63,647 nt of DNA from an uncultured Collinsella sp. (GTDB taxonomy: Bacteria > Actinomycetota > Coriobacteriia > Coriobacteriales > Coriobacteriaceae). The notes beneath the pieces were generated by a model, which worked only from the letters and a program-made list of their open reading frames with translations, was not told the DNA's origin and made no database searches. Position 1 is the stretch's first letter; every line of letters starts with the position of its first letter. Both the position numbers and the translations under genes were made by a program. The stretch covers positions 1-63,647 of the forward strand of contig CABSYW010000011.1 of assembly GCA_902482035.1 (NCBI GenBank), given 5' to 3'. Positions 45,961 through 55,710 of the stretch are shown one piece after another.

Positions 45961-46006
45961 CGTTTACCATCGGCGAACGGTTGTCCTAGAAAATCGTTTT
46001 ACCAAC
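45961..46006. promoter_or_regulatory. Operator-like sites upstream of the amylase-MalQ gene
   Basis: On the minus strand GTTGGTAAAACG (46006-45995) and ATGGTAAACG (45970-45961) stand about 100-145 bases before the gene. The same words occur before the HAD phosphatase at 55861-55950, suggesting one regulator, perhaps of the LacI family given the central CG. Confidence 0.4.
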
Positions 46007-46017
46007 TACCTACAGAG

Positions 46018-46044
46018 AAGGGGCGCCCGGTTGAAGCGCCCCTT
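46018..46044 (-). terminator. Hairpin downstream of glgA
   Basis: AAGGGGCGC and GCGCCCCTT form a 9-bp stem with a 9-base loop, about 37 bases after the glgA stop. The tail CTCTGTAG is poor in U. It may separate glgA from the fusion gene. Confidence 0.6.
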
Positions 46045-46080
46045 ACTTAGGGTTTGATTAGGTTTTAAATCGTCTGTGGG

Positions 46081-48384
46081 CTAGCGGCGCTTGCGGGTGG
46101 CCGTTGCCTTGCGGACGGACGTCTTCTTGGACGGGGCCTTTTTCTCTGCCGGAGCGGCGGGGGAGACCGGAGTCTCCTTGGTGGGTTCTGGCTTGGCCTC
46201 TGCCTTTGGGGCGGCCTTGACCGCAGCGGCCTTCGGCGCCGGCTTGGTCTTTACCTCGGCCTTGGGCTCCTCTTTGGCAGCAGCGGGCTTAGTCTCTGCC
46301 TTGGGAGTCGTGGTCTTTGCCGTGGACTTCTTGACCGTCGTCGTGCGCTTTCGCGTGGTGGTCTTGGCGGCGGGCTTGGTCTCGACGGTTGCCTCCGCTT
46401 TGGACTCGGCGGGCGTCTCCTCGACCTTGGCTGCGGGCTTTGCGGCTGACTTGGTCGTGGCGGCCTTCGTGGTCATCGACTTGCTTGCCGTGGTCTTCTT
46501 GGCTGCCGTTGTCTTCTTTGCGGTCGTGGTCGTCTTCTTGGCAGTAGTCTTTTCCGGAGCCTTGGTGGGCGGCTTGGCCTCAGCGACCTCGGCCTTTACC
46601 TCGGGAGCAGCCTCGGCTTCGGCGGCCTTCTTGGCAGCGGCGGTCGTGCGCTTGCGCGTGGTCGTTGCCTTGGCAGCCGTTGTTTTAGTCGCGGCAGACT
46701 TGGTCGTCGTAACCTTCTTAGTGGTCGTCTTGCGGGTCGTGGTCTTCTTAGCTGCGGGCTTTGCAGCGGGCTTGACCTCAGCCTTTGCCTCAGGAGCAAC
46801 CTCAGCCTTCACCTCAGGCTCGGCCTTTGCGGGCTCAGCTTCAACCGGCTTCTCCTCGGCCTTGGACTCCGGCTCAGCAACAGCTTTAGGCTCGTCGACA
46901 ACTGCCGCCGGCCTCTCAATCTCCGGATGCATAAAGAAGTACAGGTCCAGATACTTATCGGCCGAGCGCGTCCAGCTAAAGTCCTGGCTCATGGCCTGCG
47001 TGACCAGCTGATCCCAGGCCTCGCGGTTGTCCCAGAACAGGCGTGCCGCGCGGAACACGGCGTCGCCCATCTCGTCGCCGTTAAAGTTACTAAACGAGAA
47101 GCCCGTGCCCTCGCCGGTAAACTCGTTGTACGGGATCACGGTGTCCTTCAGGCCGCCGGTCTCGCGCACGATGGGCAGGGTACCGTAGCGCATGGCGATG
47201 ATCTGCGACAGGCCGCATGGCTCAAACTTCGAAGGCATCAGGAACATGTCGGCGGCGGCGTACATGCGCTGCGACAGCGCCGGATCGAACTCGATGCGTG
47301 CGGCCATGGTGCCGGGGTACTTGTCCTGGAAATATCGCAGGCCGTCCTCGTAGTCGCGGTCGCCGGTGCCCAGCACCGCCACCTGCACACCGCCGGCCAG
47401 GATGCGGTCGAGCGCGTACATGACCAGGTCCATGCCCTTTTGGCGCGTCAGGCGCGTGACCATCACCATGAGCGGACGGTCGTCGCGAACCTCGAGCCCC
47501 AGCTCCTCCTGCAGCTTGGCCTTGCACACGGCCTTGCCAGAACGGTCCTCCACGGTGTAGTTGGCGGCAATGCGCTTGTCGGTCGCCGGGTCAAAGCCTG
47601 CCACATCAATGCCGTTGAGGATGCCCTGCAGCGCGTACGAACGCTCGCGCAGTACGCCGTCCAGGCCCTCGCCAAACTCGGGCGTCTGGATCTCGTTGGC
47701 ATAGGTGGGGCTCACCGTGGTGATGGCGTCGGCATAGCGCAGCGCGCCCAGCATGTAGTTGATGCTGCAGGCGTCGCAACGCAGCTGCGAGGCGGCCGCC
47801 GGAATATGCGCCACACCCAGGATGTCCTCCATCACGGTGTCGCTAAACTGGCCCTGGAACGCAACGTTGTGGATCGAGAACACGGTCTTGACGCGGTCGT
47901 ACAGCGGCAGGCCCTGGTAGAACTCGCGCAAAAACACGGGCGCCAGCGCCGTCTGCCAGTCGTTGCAGTGCAGGATGTCGCACTCAAAGCCGGCCGGCAG
48001 GTGCTGCAGGGTCTCGGTGATAGCCTTGGAGAAGAACGCGAAGCGCTCGCCGTCGTCAAAGAAGCCGTACGGATAGTCGCGCGCAAAGTAGCGCTCGTTG
48101 TCGATGAACATATAGGTGACGCCGTCGTGTTCGAGCTTCTCGAGTCCGCAGTACTCATTACGCCAGCCCAGGCTCACGTAAAAGTCGGAGAAGTGCTCCA
48201 TTTGCGCCTTGTACTCGTCCTTGATGGTGGCGTACTTGGGCACCATCACGATGACTTCGGCGCCGGCGCGCACAAGTGCCGCAGGCAGCGAGCCCGCCAC
48301 GTCACCCAGGCCACCGGTCTTAACAAACGGTGCGCACTCGGCCGAGGCAAACACGATCTGCATCTTTTTGCTGGAATCAGCCAT
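46081..48384 (-). CDS. glgA: Glycogen synthase GlgA with long basic Ala/Lys/Thr-rich C-terminal tail
   Basis: The 767-residue protein has a complete GT5 glycogen synthase in its first 490 or so residues: FVKTGGLGDVAGSLPAAL (ADP-glucose binding), LHCNDWQTALAPVF, VTRLTRQKGMDLV and KFEPCGLSQIIAMRYGTLPI. The remaining 280 residues alternate Glu/Pro/Ala-rich stretches with Lys/Thr/Arg-rich repeats (KKTTTRKTTTKK, TTRKRTTAAAKK) like histone H1 tails. Normal GlgA ends near residue 480. ATG at 48384 is preferred because GGGAG lies 5 bases upstream; ATG at 48396 has no site. Confidence 0.92.
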   Translation of the reverse strand: MADSSKKMQIVFASAECAPFVKTGGLGDVAGSLPAALVRAGAEVIVMVPKYATIKDEYKAQMEHFSDFYVSLGWRNEYCGLEKLEHDGVTYMFIDNERYFARDYPYGFFDDGERFAFFSKAITETLQHLPAGFECDILHCNDWQTALAPVFLREFYQGLPLYDRVKTVFSIHNVAFQGQFSDTVMEDILGVAHIPAAASQLRCDACSINYMLGALRYADAITTVSPTYANEIQTPEFGEGLDGVLRERSYALQGILNGIDVAGFDPATDKRIAANYTVEDRSGKAVCKAKLQEELGLEVRDDRPLMVMVTRLTRQKGMDLVMYALDRILAGGVQVAVLGTGDRDYEDGLRYFQDKYPGTMAARIEFDPALSQRMYAAADMFLMPSKFEPCGLSQIIAMRYGTLPIVRETGGLKDTVIPYNEFTGEGTGFSFSNFNGDEMGDAVFRAARLFWDNREAWDQLVTQAMSQDFSWTRSADKYLDLYFFMHPEIERPAAVVDEPKAVAEPESKAEEKPVEAEPAKAEPEVKAEVAPEAKAEVKPAAKPAAKKTTTRKTTTKKVTTTKSAATKTTAAKATTTRKRTTAAAKKAAEAEAAPEVKAEVAEAKPPTKAPEKTTAKKTTTTAKKTTAAKKTTASKSMTTKAATTKSAAKPAAKVEETPAESKAEATVETKPAAKTTTRKRTTTVKKSTAKTTTPKAETKPAAAKEEPKAEVKTKPAPKAAAVKAAPKAEAKPEPTKETPVSPAAPAEKKAPSKKTSVRKATATRKRR

Positions 48385-48408
48385 ATTGTCTCCCATGTTG
48401 CAATTCGA

Positions 48409-48438
48409 GAATAGCCGCCAGGCGCGAACCGGGCGGCT
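48409..48438. repeat. Inverted repeat between glgD and glgA
   Basis: GAATAGCCGCC and GGCGGCTATTC pair around AGGCGCGAACCGG-like loop bases. No U-tract follows on the minus strand, so it may be an RNA stability hairpin between glgD and glgA. Confidence 0.6.
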
Positions 48439-48474
48439 ATTCTACATGTTACGAGCGATGTTGCGGTGCCAACG

Positions 48475-49602
48475 TTAACGTACGATGGTGGTGTCGGAAG
48501 TTAACGGAGCCTTGCCCAGCACCAGGATGTTCTCGGGCGTGCCGCGAAGCTCGGTGTTGGTGGGAACCACGTTGTTCTTGTCCAGGATGGCATTCTCAAC
48601 GCGGGCGCCGCTCTTGATGATGCAGCTCTGGTTGATGATCGAGTTGGTCACCGAGGCGCCTTCCTCTACCACGACGCCGCGCGACAGGATCGAGTTGCGC
48701 ACGGTGCCCTTGATGATGCAGCCGGCCGAGATGATCGAGTTGCATGCGTGGCTGCCAGTCGCGTAGCGCGAAGGCGGCACGTCGTGGGCCTTGGTCAGGA
48801 TCGGACGCTCGGGGTCGAAGAGCTGGTCGGCCACGGTCTGGTCGAGCAGGTCCATGCTGCGGCGATACAGCGACTTCTCGCTAAATACGCCCACGACCTC
48901 ACCCTTGTACTCGTAGCTGCACACGTCGATGTTGCCAAAGTCGCCCTGGAGTGCCTCGAGCAGGTCCAGATAGTCAGCGGCCTGATAGTGATCGATGATC
49001 TCGAGCAGCGTCTCGCGGTTGACGATGCAGCAGTCCATAGAGGCGTTGTCGCCGTAAACGACGCCGGCGCTCACGCCCGTCAGGCGGCCGTTCTCGTTGA
49101 TTTGCAGCTTGGTCTCGTCATCGATGTTGCGCGTAGCCTTGCAGTACACCACGGTCATCTGGGCGCCGGAGTTCTCGTGCGCATCGATGATGGTGTTGAG
49201 GTCCATATTGAAGATGATGTTGGTGCCCATCATCACAACATAGGGCTTATCCGAGCGCTGGAACAGCGTCTTGTTGGAAATGATGTCGCGCAGCAGGAAG
49301 CGCATGCCGCCCTTGGTGGTGCCATACGCGTTGCCGGGGACCATGAACAGGCCACCCTTCTTGCGGTCCAGGCCCCAGTCCTTGCCCGAGCCCACGTGGT
49401 CGATCAGCGAGCGGTAGTTGCCCGGCATGACGACGCCGACGGTCTTGATGCCGGCATTCATCATGTTGGACAGCGGGAAATCGATCAGGCGGTAGCGGCC
49501 CAAAAACGGAACGGACGCGATGGGGCGGTCCTTGAGCAGCACGCTGCCGTAGGTCGAAGAGTAGTTAGCGGTGATATAACCGATGGCCTTGCGATTGATC
49601 AT
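48475..49602 (-). CDS. glgD: GlgD: non-catalytic glucose-1-phosphate adenylyltransferase-like subunit
   Basis: The 375-residue protein is a GlgC paralogue. The N-terminal fold is kept (FLGRYRLIDFPLSNMMNAGI), but the catalytic G-G-x-G-x-R-L loop of GlgC is replaced by ITANYSSTYGSVLL, so it is probably a regulatory partner as in Bacillus-type GlgCD. The C-terminal left-handed beta helix repeats are present. ATG at 49602 follows a GGAAGGGGG site and lies 5 bases after the glgC stop. Confidence 0.9.
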   Translation of the reverse strand: MINRKAIGYITANYSSTYGSVLLKDRPIASVPFLGRYRLIDFPLSNMMNAGIKTVGVVMPGNYRSLIDHVGSGKDWGLDRKKGGLFMVPGNAYGTTKGGMRFLLRDIISNKTLFQRSDKPYVVMMGTNIIFNMDLNTIIDAHENSGAQMTVVYCKATRNIDDETKLQINENGRLTGVSAGVVYGDNASMDCCIVNRETLLEIIDHYQAADYLDLLEALQGDFGNIDVCSYEYKGEVVGVFSEKSLYRRSMDLLDQTVADQLFDPERPILTKAHDVPPSRYATGSHACNSIISAGCIIKGTVRNSILSRGVVVEEGASVTNSIINQSCIIKSGARVENAILDKNNVVPTNTELRGTPENILVLGKAPLTSDTTIVR

Positions 49603-49606
49603 CGGA

Positions 49607-50755
49607 TCATTCCCCCTTCCCGATAACGACGTCATTTCCAACGACGGCCGTATCCTTGGTGGTATCGACAGAGCCGAGCTTCACGCCCTCTTCGACCGTG
49701 GAGTTCTCGCCCAAAATAGCGCGGCAGATGTGCGCGCCGCTCTTAACGTGCGCACCCGGCAGCAGCACGGAGTCCTCGACCACGGCGCGCTCCTCGATAA
49801 TGACATCGGTCGAAAGGATCGAGTGGCGAGCGGTACCGTAGATCTTGCAGCCGTTGGAGACCAGGCAGTCGTCCAGGCGTCCGTCCGGGCCAATGTAGTG
49901 CGGCGGACGCGTGGTGATGTTGGACATGATGGGGAAGTGCTTGTCGAACAGATCGAACTCGGGGTTATTGCCCAGCAGGTCCATCGAGGTCTCGTGGAAG
50001 CTGGCGATGGTGCCGACATCCTTCCAAAAGCCGTGGAACTCGTAGCTGTACAGGCGCTTGCCCTCGCCGAGCAGCTTGGGGATGATGTCCTTGCCAAAGT
50101 CATGGCTCGAACGCTGGTCCAGTGCGTCCTCCTCGAGCGCCTCGATCAGCACGTCGGCCGAGAAGATGTAGATGCCCATGGACGCGAGATTCGAATCGGG
50201 CTTATCGGGCTTCTCGGTGAACTTGGTGATGCGGCCGTCCTCGGGGTCGGTGGTCAGGATGCCAAAGCGGCTGGCCTCCTCCCACGGCACGGGCATAACG
50301 CTCACCGTGAGGTCGGCGTTGTTCTCAATGTGCGTCTTGAGCATCTTTCGGTAGTCCATGCGATACAGGTGATCGCCCGAAAGAATCAGGACGTACTTGG
50401 GATCGTTGGCCTTGATGTAGTCGAGGTTCTGCGTAATGGCGTCGGCCGTGCCCGCATACCAGGCGCCGCCGGTCTGTGTCTCGTACGGCGGCAGGATCGA
50501 CACGCCGCCGTCACGGCTGTCCAGATCCCACGCCTCGCCGGAGCCCACATAGGCATGCAGCAGGTAGGGGCGATACTGCGTCAGAACGCCCACCGTGTCG
50601 ATGCCCGAGTTGGAGCAGTTGGAGAGCGAGAAGTCGATAATGCGGAACTTGCCACCAAAGCTAACCGCCGGCTTGGCGATCTTTTGGGTGAGTGCCCCCA
50701 ATCGGCTGCCCTGTCCTCCTGCGAGGAGCATCGCGATGCATTCTTTCTTACTCAT
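49607..50755 (-). CDS. glgC: Glucose-1-phosphate adenylyltransferase GlgC
   Basis: The 382-residue enzyme makes ADP-glucose. AMLLAGGQGSRLGALTQKIAKPAV is the nucleotide-binding loop (GGQGSRLGALT), with PPYETQTGGAWYAGTADAI and FTEKPDKP following as in bacterial GlgC. A hexapeptide-repeat domain forms the C-terminus. ATG follows AGAAGGAG. glgD is immediately downstream. Confidence 0.94.
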   Translation of the reverse strand: MSKKECIAMLLAGGQGSRLGALTQKIAKPAVSFGGKFRIIDFSLSNCSNSGIDTVGVLTQYRPYLLHAYVGSGEAWDLDSRDGGVSILPPYETQTGGAWYAGTADAITQNLDYIKANDPKYVLILSGDHLYRMDYRKMLKTHIENNADLTVSVMPVPWEEASRFGILTTDPEDGRITKFTEKPDKPDSNLASMGIYIFSADVLIEALEEDALDQRSSHDFGKDIIPKLLGEGKRLYSYEFHGFWKDVGTIASFHETSMDLLGNNPEFDLFDKHFPIMSNITTRPPHYIGPDGRLDDCLVSNGCKIYGTARHSILSTDVIIEERAVVEDSVLLPGAHVKSGAHICRAILGENSTVEEGVKLGSVDTTKDTAVVGNDVVIGKGE

Positions 50756-50859
50756 CGATTTCTCCTTCTGTCATCGATGTTTCTAACCCATTAGCGGCGG
50801 GCACGGCGCCTGGTCGCGCCCGCCGAATAATGCCGTGCGGCAAAGGGAGCTCGCGGCCT

Positions 50860-53286
50860 TTACGCGTGCCAGATCTCGTCGCGGTACTCGCGAATGGTGC
50901 GGTCGCTCGAGAACCAGCCCGAGGAGGCGGTGTTGAGTAGGGCCTTGCGGTTCCAGGTCTCCTGGTCGCCGTAGCTGCCGGTGAGCTTTTCCCATGCATC
51001 CACGTAGCTGCGGAAATCGGCCATAACCAGGTCGGGGTCGTTGTTGTTCATGAGCTCGTTGTAAATGCTCTCGAAGTTGCCCGAAAGGCCCGCAAAGGTG
51101 TTGTCCTTGAGCTCGTCCATCACGCGGCCCAGACGCGCGCGATCGTTGTTGAGCGTATCCCACGCAAAGTAGCTGTTGGATGCCCAGAGCTGCTCGACCT
51201 CGGGAGCGGTCAGGCCAAAGATGGCCTCGTTCTCGCGACCGGCCAGGTCGGCGATCTCGATGTTGGCGCCGTCGAGAGTGCCCAGCGTAATGGCACCGTT
51301 CATCATGAGCTTCATGTTGGACGTGCCCGAGGCCTCCTTGCCGGCCGTGGAGATCTGCTCCGAAATCTCGGCAGCAGGGTAGATGAGCTGGGCGTTGCTC
51401 ACGCGGAAGTTGGGGATAAAGCAGACCTTCATGACCTCGTTGACGCGGGCATCGTTGTTGATGACGTCGGCGACGGAGTTAATGAGGCGGATGGTCTCCT
51501 TGGCAAAGGTGTAGCTCGAGGCAGCCTTGCCGCTGAAGATGAAGGTCGTCGGCGTCACGTGGAAGTTGGGATCCGCGATGCGACGGTTGTAGATGTCAAT
51601 CACCTTCATGATGTTCATGAGCTGGCGCTTGTAGGCATGGAAGCGCTTCACCTGAACATCGAAGACGGTATTGGGGTCAATGACCAGACCGGTCTCGGCC
51701 TTGACGTAGGCGGCCAGGCGCTCCTTGTTGGCGCGCTTGGAGGCACCCACGGCCTTCAGGAACTCGGTGTCGTTCTGGAACTCCTTGAGTTTCTCCAGCT
51801 CAAAGGCGTCCTTTAGCCAGCCGTCGCCAATGGCCTCGGTCACGAGCTTGGCATAGGTCGGGTTGGCCTCGGCAAAGAAACGACGGTGCGAAATGCCGTT
51901 GGTCTTGTTGTTGAACTTCTCGGGCGTCAGGGCGTAGAAGTCCTTGAGCACGATGTTCTTGATGATGTCGGAGTGGATCTTGGCCACGCCGTTAACGCTG
52001 TGGCTACAGATCACGGACAGATTGGCCATGCGGATCTCGCCGTCCCACAGAATAGCGGTCTGGCGCAGACGCTCCTGCCAGCCCTCCTGCGTGGTGTCGA
52101 ACGACTCGTGCCAACGACGGCTGATCTCGTCGATGATCTGGTACACGCGGGGGAGGAGCTTGGAGAACGTGCCGATGGGCCACTTCTCCAGAGCCTCGGG
52201 CAGGATGGTGTGGTTGGTGTAGCTCACGACCTGCGTCACGATGTTCCAGGCGTCATCCCACTCGAGCTTCTTCTCGTCGATGAGGATACGCATGAGCTCG
52301 GGGCCGCACATGGCGGGGTGCGTGTCGTTGGTGTGGATGGCCACAAACTGCGGCAGCAGCTCCCAGTTAGCGCCGTGCTCCTTCTCAAAGGTGTCGAGCA
52401 GGCTGTAGATGCCGGCCGAAACAAACAGGTACTCCTGCTTTAGGCGCAGCAGACGGCCGTGCTCGCCGGCGTCATTGGGGTAGAGGATGGCGCTGATGGC
52501 CTCGGCCTCGGCGCGCTCGGCGTCGGCCAGGGCATAGTCGCCGCGGTTGAAGGCCTCCAGATCGAAGTGCTCCTCGACCGGCTCGGCGGCCCAGACGCGC
52601 AGCTTGTTGACGGTCTCGCCGGCATAGCCCACAACGGGGATGTCGTAAGGGACGGCCAGGATGTCCTGCGTGTCTACCGTGCGGTAGAACGTGCGGCCGT
52701 TCTCCTCAAAGCCCTCGACGCGGCCACCAAACTTAATGGTCACGGCCTTGTCCTGACGACGGACCTCCCAGGGATAGCCGTGGGTGAGCCACTCGTCGGT
52801 GGCCTCGACCTGGCAGCCGTTGACGATCTCCTGCTTAAACAGGCCGTAGCGGTAGCGCATGCCGTTGCCGTAGCCGGCAATGCCCTCGGCTGCCATGGAG
52901 TCCAAGAAGCACGCGGCCAGACGGCCCAGGCCACCGTTGCCCAGGGCCGGATCGGGCTCCTGGTTCTCGATGACGGACAGGTCGAAGCCCATGTCATTGA
53001 GTGCCTCGGCGACCATGTCGCGCACGCCAAAGTTGAGCAGGTAGTTGTCGAGCAGGCGGCCGATCAAAAACTCGATCGAGAAGTAGTACACGCGCTTCTT
53101 GCCCTCGGCGGTGACGCGGGCGTCACTCTTGGTGGCAACGGTGCGTGCCTTCTCGGCCACGAGCTTGGCCAGGGCGTTAAAGCGGTCAAGGTCGCTGGCG
53201 GCCTCGACGCTCTTGCCGCTGATGCTCATGACGGCATCGCGATAGAGCTCGGTAAACTCCTGCTTGTTGTCGAAGATCTTATTCAT
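50860..53286 (-). CDS. glgP: Glycogen phosphorylase GlgP
   Basis: The 808-residue GT35 enzyme releases glucose-1-phosphate from glycogen. GNGGLGRLAACFLDSMA, IHTNDTHPAMCGPELMR, KRFHAYKRQLMNIM, and the PLP-lysine region EASGTSNMKLMMNGAITLGT are all present. The length is normal and there is no extra tail. ATG follows GAAAGGA. The 104 bases between it and glgC show no gene. Confidence 0.94.
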   Translation of the reverse strand: MNKIFDNKQEFTELYRDAVMSISGKSVEAASDLDRFNALAKLVAEKARTVATKSDARVTAEGKKRVYYFSIEFLIGRLLDNYLLNFGVRDMVAEALNDMGFDLSVIENQEPDPALGNGGLGRLAACFLDSMAAEGIAGYGNGMRYRYGLFKQEIVNGCQVEATDEWLTHGYPWEVRRQDKAVTIKFGGRVEGFEENGRTFYRTVDTQDILAVPYDIPVVGYAGETVNKLRVWAAEPVEEHFDLEAFNRGDYALADAERAEAEAISAILYPNDAGEHGRLLRLKQEYLFVSAGIYSLLDTFEKEHGANWELLPQFVAIHTNDTHPAMCGPELMRILIDEKKLEWDDAWNIVTQVVSYTNHTILPEALEKWPIGTFSKLLPRVYQIIDEISRRWHESFDTTQEGWQERLRQTAILWDGEIRMANLSVICSHSVNGVAKIHSDIIKNIVLKDFYALTPEKFNNKTNGISHRRFFAEANPTYAKLVTEAIGDGWLKDAFELEKLKEFQNDTEFLKAVGASKRANKERLAAYVKAETGLVIDPNTVFDVQVKRFHAYKRQLMNIMKVIDIYNRRIADPNFHVTPTTFIFSGKAASSYTFAKETIRLINSVADVINNDARVNEVMKVCFIPNFRVSNAQLIYPAAEISEQISTAGKEASGTSNMKLMMNGAITLGTLDGANIEIADLAGRENEAIFGLTAPEVEQLWASNSYFAWDTLNNDRARLGRVMDELKDNTFAGLSGNFESIYNELMNNNDPDLVMADFRSYVDAWEKLTGSYGDQETWNRKALLNTASSGWFSSDRTIREYRDEIWHA

Positions 53287-53380
53287 ACGTTCCTTTCCCC
53301 CGAGGATGTTTCTCCCGGAACGGTTATGACATGTATCCTACGCCCCCGTGGGGCGGGTAATTACAGTGGTAACGATTTTG

Positions 53381-55639
53381 TTACGCATCCTTGCCAGATG
53401 CTTTAACAGCGCCTGCCTTAGCCTTGGGAGCAGCCTTTTTAGTGGTTGTCTTCTTTGTCTTGGGCTTAGCCGTGGCTTTGGCGGCAGACTTGACAGTCTT
53501 CGCCTTAACCGAAGCCTTCTTGGCAGCCGCGGTCTTGGGCTTTACCGAGGACGAGCGCTTGCGCGTCGCCTTCTTGGGCTCCTCGACCACGGGCGGCTTG
53601 TAGCTGCTCGGACCGCGGCGCTTAAGCACCACGCCTGCCAGGCCGGGCACCTTAATCTCGATGGAGTCCATCTGCCCGTTCCAGGGATAGGGCTCGCTCG
53701 AGCAGGTGTAAGGCTCCTCGCCGGCATAGCCGCTGCCACCGAACTCGGGACGGTCGGAATCGAAGATAACCTCCCAGTCTCCCTCGCGCGGCACACCCAC
53801 GCGGAAGCTCTCGTAGCTCGCCGGGTCAAAGTTGATTAGAATCACCAGGTCGTCATCGACGTCCTCGCCCTGGCGCACAAAGCTCACGATGGACTGTTTA
53901 GAGTTGTCCGCGTCAATCCAGGTAAAGCCGTCGTCGGTGTAGCCGCGCTCGTACAGGGCGGGCTCGGCGGTGTACAGGTGGTTGAGCGCCTTGATAAACG
54001 CCTGATGATGACGGTGGGTCTCGTACTCCTCGGTCAGGAACCACTGGATGGACTCGTAATAGCGCCACTCAATAAACTGGCCGATCTCGTTGCCCATAAA
54101 GTTGAGCTTTGCACCGGGATGCGTCATCTGGTAGAAAGCCAGCGTGCGCAGACCGGCAAACTGGCGCCACCAGTCGCCCGGCATGCGGCCGATCAGCGAG
54201 CACTTGCCGTGCACGACCTCGTCGTGGCTCAGCGGGCAAATGAAGTTCTCCGTAAAGGCGTACATGATGGAGAAGGTCAGCAGCCCGTGGTTGCCGGGGC
54301 GCCACGGAAAATCGGTCTGCATGTAGTGCAGGGTGTCGTTCATCCAGCCCATGTCCCACTTGTAGTGGAAGCCCAGGCCGCCGTCCTGCGGCGGGTAGGT
54401 CACGAGCGGCCACGCGGTGGACTCCTCGGCCATCATCATCACGTCGGGGTAGTGTGCCTCCACGGCGCAGTTGACCTGGCGGATAAACGCGCTGGCGTCC
54501 AGGTCCTCCTCGGTACCGTACTTGTTGAACTTCTTTTGGCCCGGATCGTCGATGCCAAAGTTGAGGTACAGCATGCTGGATACGCCGTCCATGCGAATGC
54601 CGTCCACGTGGAAGTTCTCGAGCCAATACAGCACGTTGGAGACCAGGAAGGAGCGGACCTCGCCGCGGGCGAAGTCAAACTTGTGCGTGCCCCAGTTGGG
54701 GTGAATCTCATGCTCAAACAGCATGTGGCCGTTAAAAGTGGCAAGGCCGTGGGAATCGGCACAAAAGCCGCCGGGAACCCAGTCCATGATCACGCCGATG
54801 CCAGCCTCGTGGCACGCATCGATAAAGTGCATGAGCTGCTGCGGGTTGCCGTAGCGCGACGTGGCGGCGTAGTAGCCGGTCGTCTGGTAGCCCCAGGAGC
54901 CATCGAAGGGATGCTCCATAAGCGGCATGACCTCGATATGCGTGTAGCCCATGTCGCGCACGTAGTCCACGAGCTCCACCGACAAGTCGTCGTAGGTGTA
55001 GAACTCGCCGCGCTGCGCGGGGAAGGGATCCATGGGGCCGGGGTAGTTGCCGTACTCGTCGGGCTCACCCTGCGGCGCGTCGCCATGGCGCTTCCACGAG
55101 CCAATATGCACCTCGTAGATGTTGAGCGGCTGCGACATGTGGTTGTGATCGGCGCGGCGCTTGAGCCACGCGGCATCGTTCCACTTGTAGCCATCGAGAG
55201 TCCACAGCACGCTGGCGGTACCCGGAGGGCACTCGGCCTTAAAGGCATACGGATCGGCTTTGTAGAGCTTTTCGCCCTCGTTGGTCTCGATGAGATATTT
55301 ATAGAGCTGGCCCTGCTCGGCGCCGGGAATAAAGCCTTCCCAAATAGCGCTCGTATGCACGGGCACCAGCGGGTTGGCTTCCTCATCCCAGTCGTTAAAT
55401 TCGCCAATGACATGGACACTCTTTACGTCGGGCGCCCAAACGCAAAAGCGCCAGCCGCGCGTACGGTTCTGCGTGTCGGGATGCGCGCCCATCTTTTCCC
55501 AGCTGCGCTCCCACATTCCAATGCCAAACAGGTAGACATCGTCCTTGGAGAGCTCCGGTGCGTGCGGAGCCGGTTTGCGGGTTGCGGGCTTTTTAGCCGT
55601 TGGCTTTAGCTTTGTATCGCTCACGTTTGATCCCATCAT
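53381..55639 (-). CDS. glgB: 1,4-alpha-glucan branching enzyme GlgB with basic C-terminal tail
   Basis: The GH13 branching enzyme makes alpha-1,6 branches. A CBM48-like domain (RGWRFCVWAPDVKSVHVIGEFNDW) precedes the barrel; catalytic residues are Asp in DGIRMDGVSSML, Glu in MMAEESTAWP and the His-Asp pair in PLSHDEVVHG. About 65 residues at the end are Lys/Ala/Thr-rich (KKATRKRSSSVKPK, TKKTTTKKAAPKAK), like the tail of GlgA. About 30 residues at the start are also Lys/Pro-rich. The start is uncertain: ATG at 55639 or 55636, or a GTG at 55624; a TTG at 55684 is less likely. Confidence 0.92.
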   Translation of the reverse strand: MMGSNVSDTKLKPTAKKPATRKPAPHAPELSKDDVYLFGIGMWERSWEKMGAHPDTQNRTRGWRFCVWAPDVKSVHVIGEFNDWDEEANPLVPVHTSAIWEGFIPGAEQGQLYKYLIETNEGEKLYKADPYAFKAECPPGTASVLWTLDGYKWNDAAWLKRRADHNHMSQPLNIYEVHIGSWKRHGDAPQGEPDEYGNYPGPMDPFPAQRGEFYTYDDLSVELVDYVRDMGYTHIEVMPLMEHPFDGSWGYQTTGYYAATSRYGNPQQLMHFIDACHEAGIGVIMDWVPGGFCADSHGLATFNGHMLFEHEIHPNWGTHKFDFARGEVRSFLVSNVLYWLENFHVDGIRMDGVSSMLYLNFGIDDPGQKKFNKYGTEEDLDASAFIRQVNCAVEAHYPDVMMMAEESTAWPLVTYPPQDGGLGFHYKWDMGWMNDTLHYMQTDFPWRPGNHGLLTFSIMYAFTENFICPLSHDEVVHGKCSLIGRMPGDWWRQFAGLRTLAFYQMTHPGAKLNFMGNEIGQFIEWRYYESIQWFLTEEYETHRHHQAFIKALNHLYTAEPALYERGYTDDGFTWIDADNSKQSIVSFVRQGEDVDDDLVILINFDPASYESFRVGVPREGDWEVIFDSDRPEFGGSGYAGEEPYTCSSEPYPWNGQMDSIEIKVPGLAGVVLKRRGPSSYKPPVVEEPKKATRKRSSSVKPKTAAAKKASVKAKTVKSAAKATAKPKTKKTTTKKAAPKAKAGAVKASGKDA

Positions 55640-55710
55640 GACGCGGCAGCGTGTTGCCTTGGTGACTAGATGCGAAAGGTCCAAGGCTGCACGAATCGAA
55701 GGGACGGCGA

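Noticed and set aside
46091..47011. 306-codon plus-strand frame of Ala/Val/Phe-rich residues opposite the glgA tail
   Set aside because: It looks like a membrane protein only because it is the complement of Lys/Ala/Thr repeats.
46927..48414. 495-codon plus-strand frame opposite glgA
   Set aside because: Antisense to the catalytic part of glgA; no family features and no ribosome binding site.
53978..55609. 543-codon plus-strand frame opposite glgB
   Set aside because: Antisense shadow; the minus strand encodes all branching-enzyme motifs.
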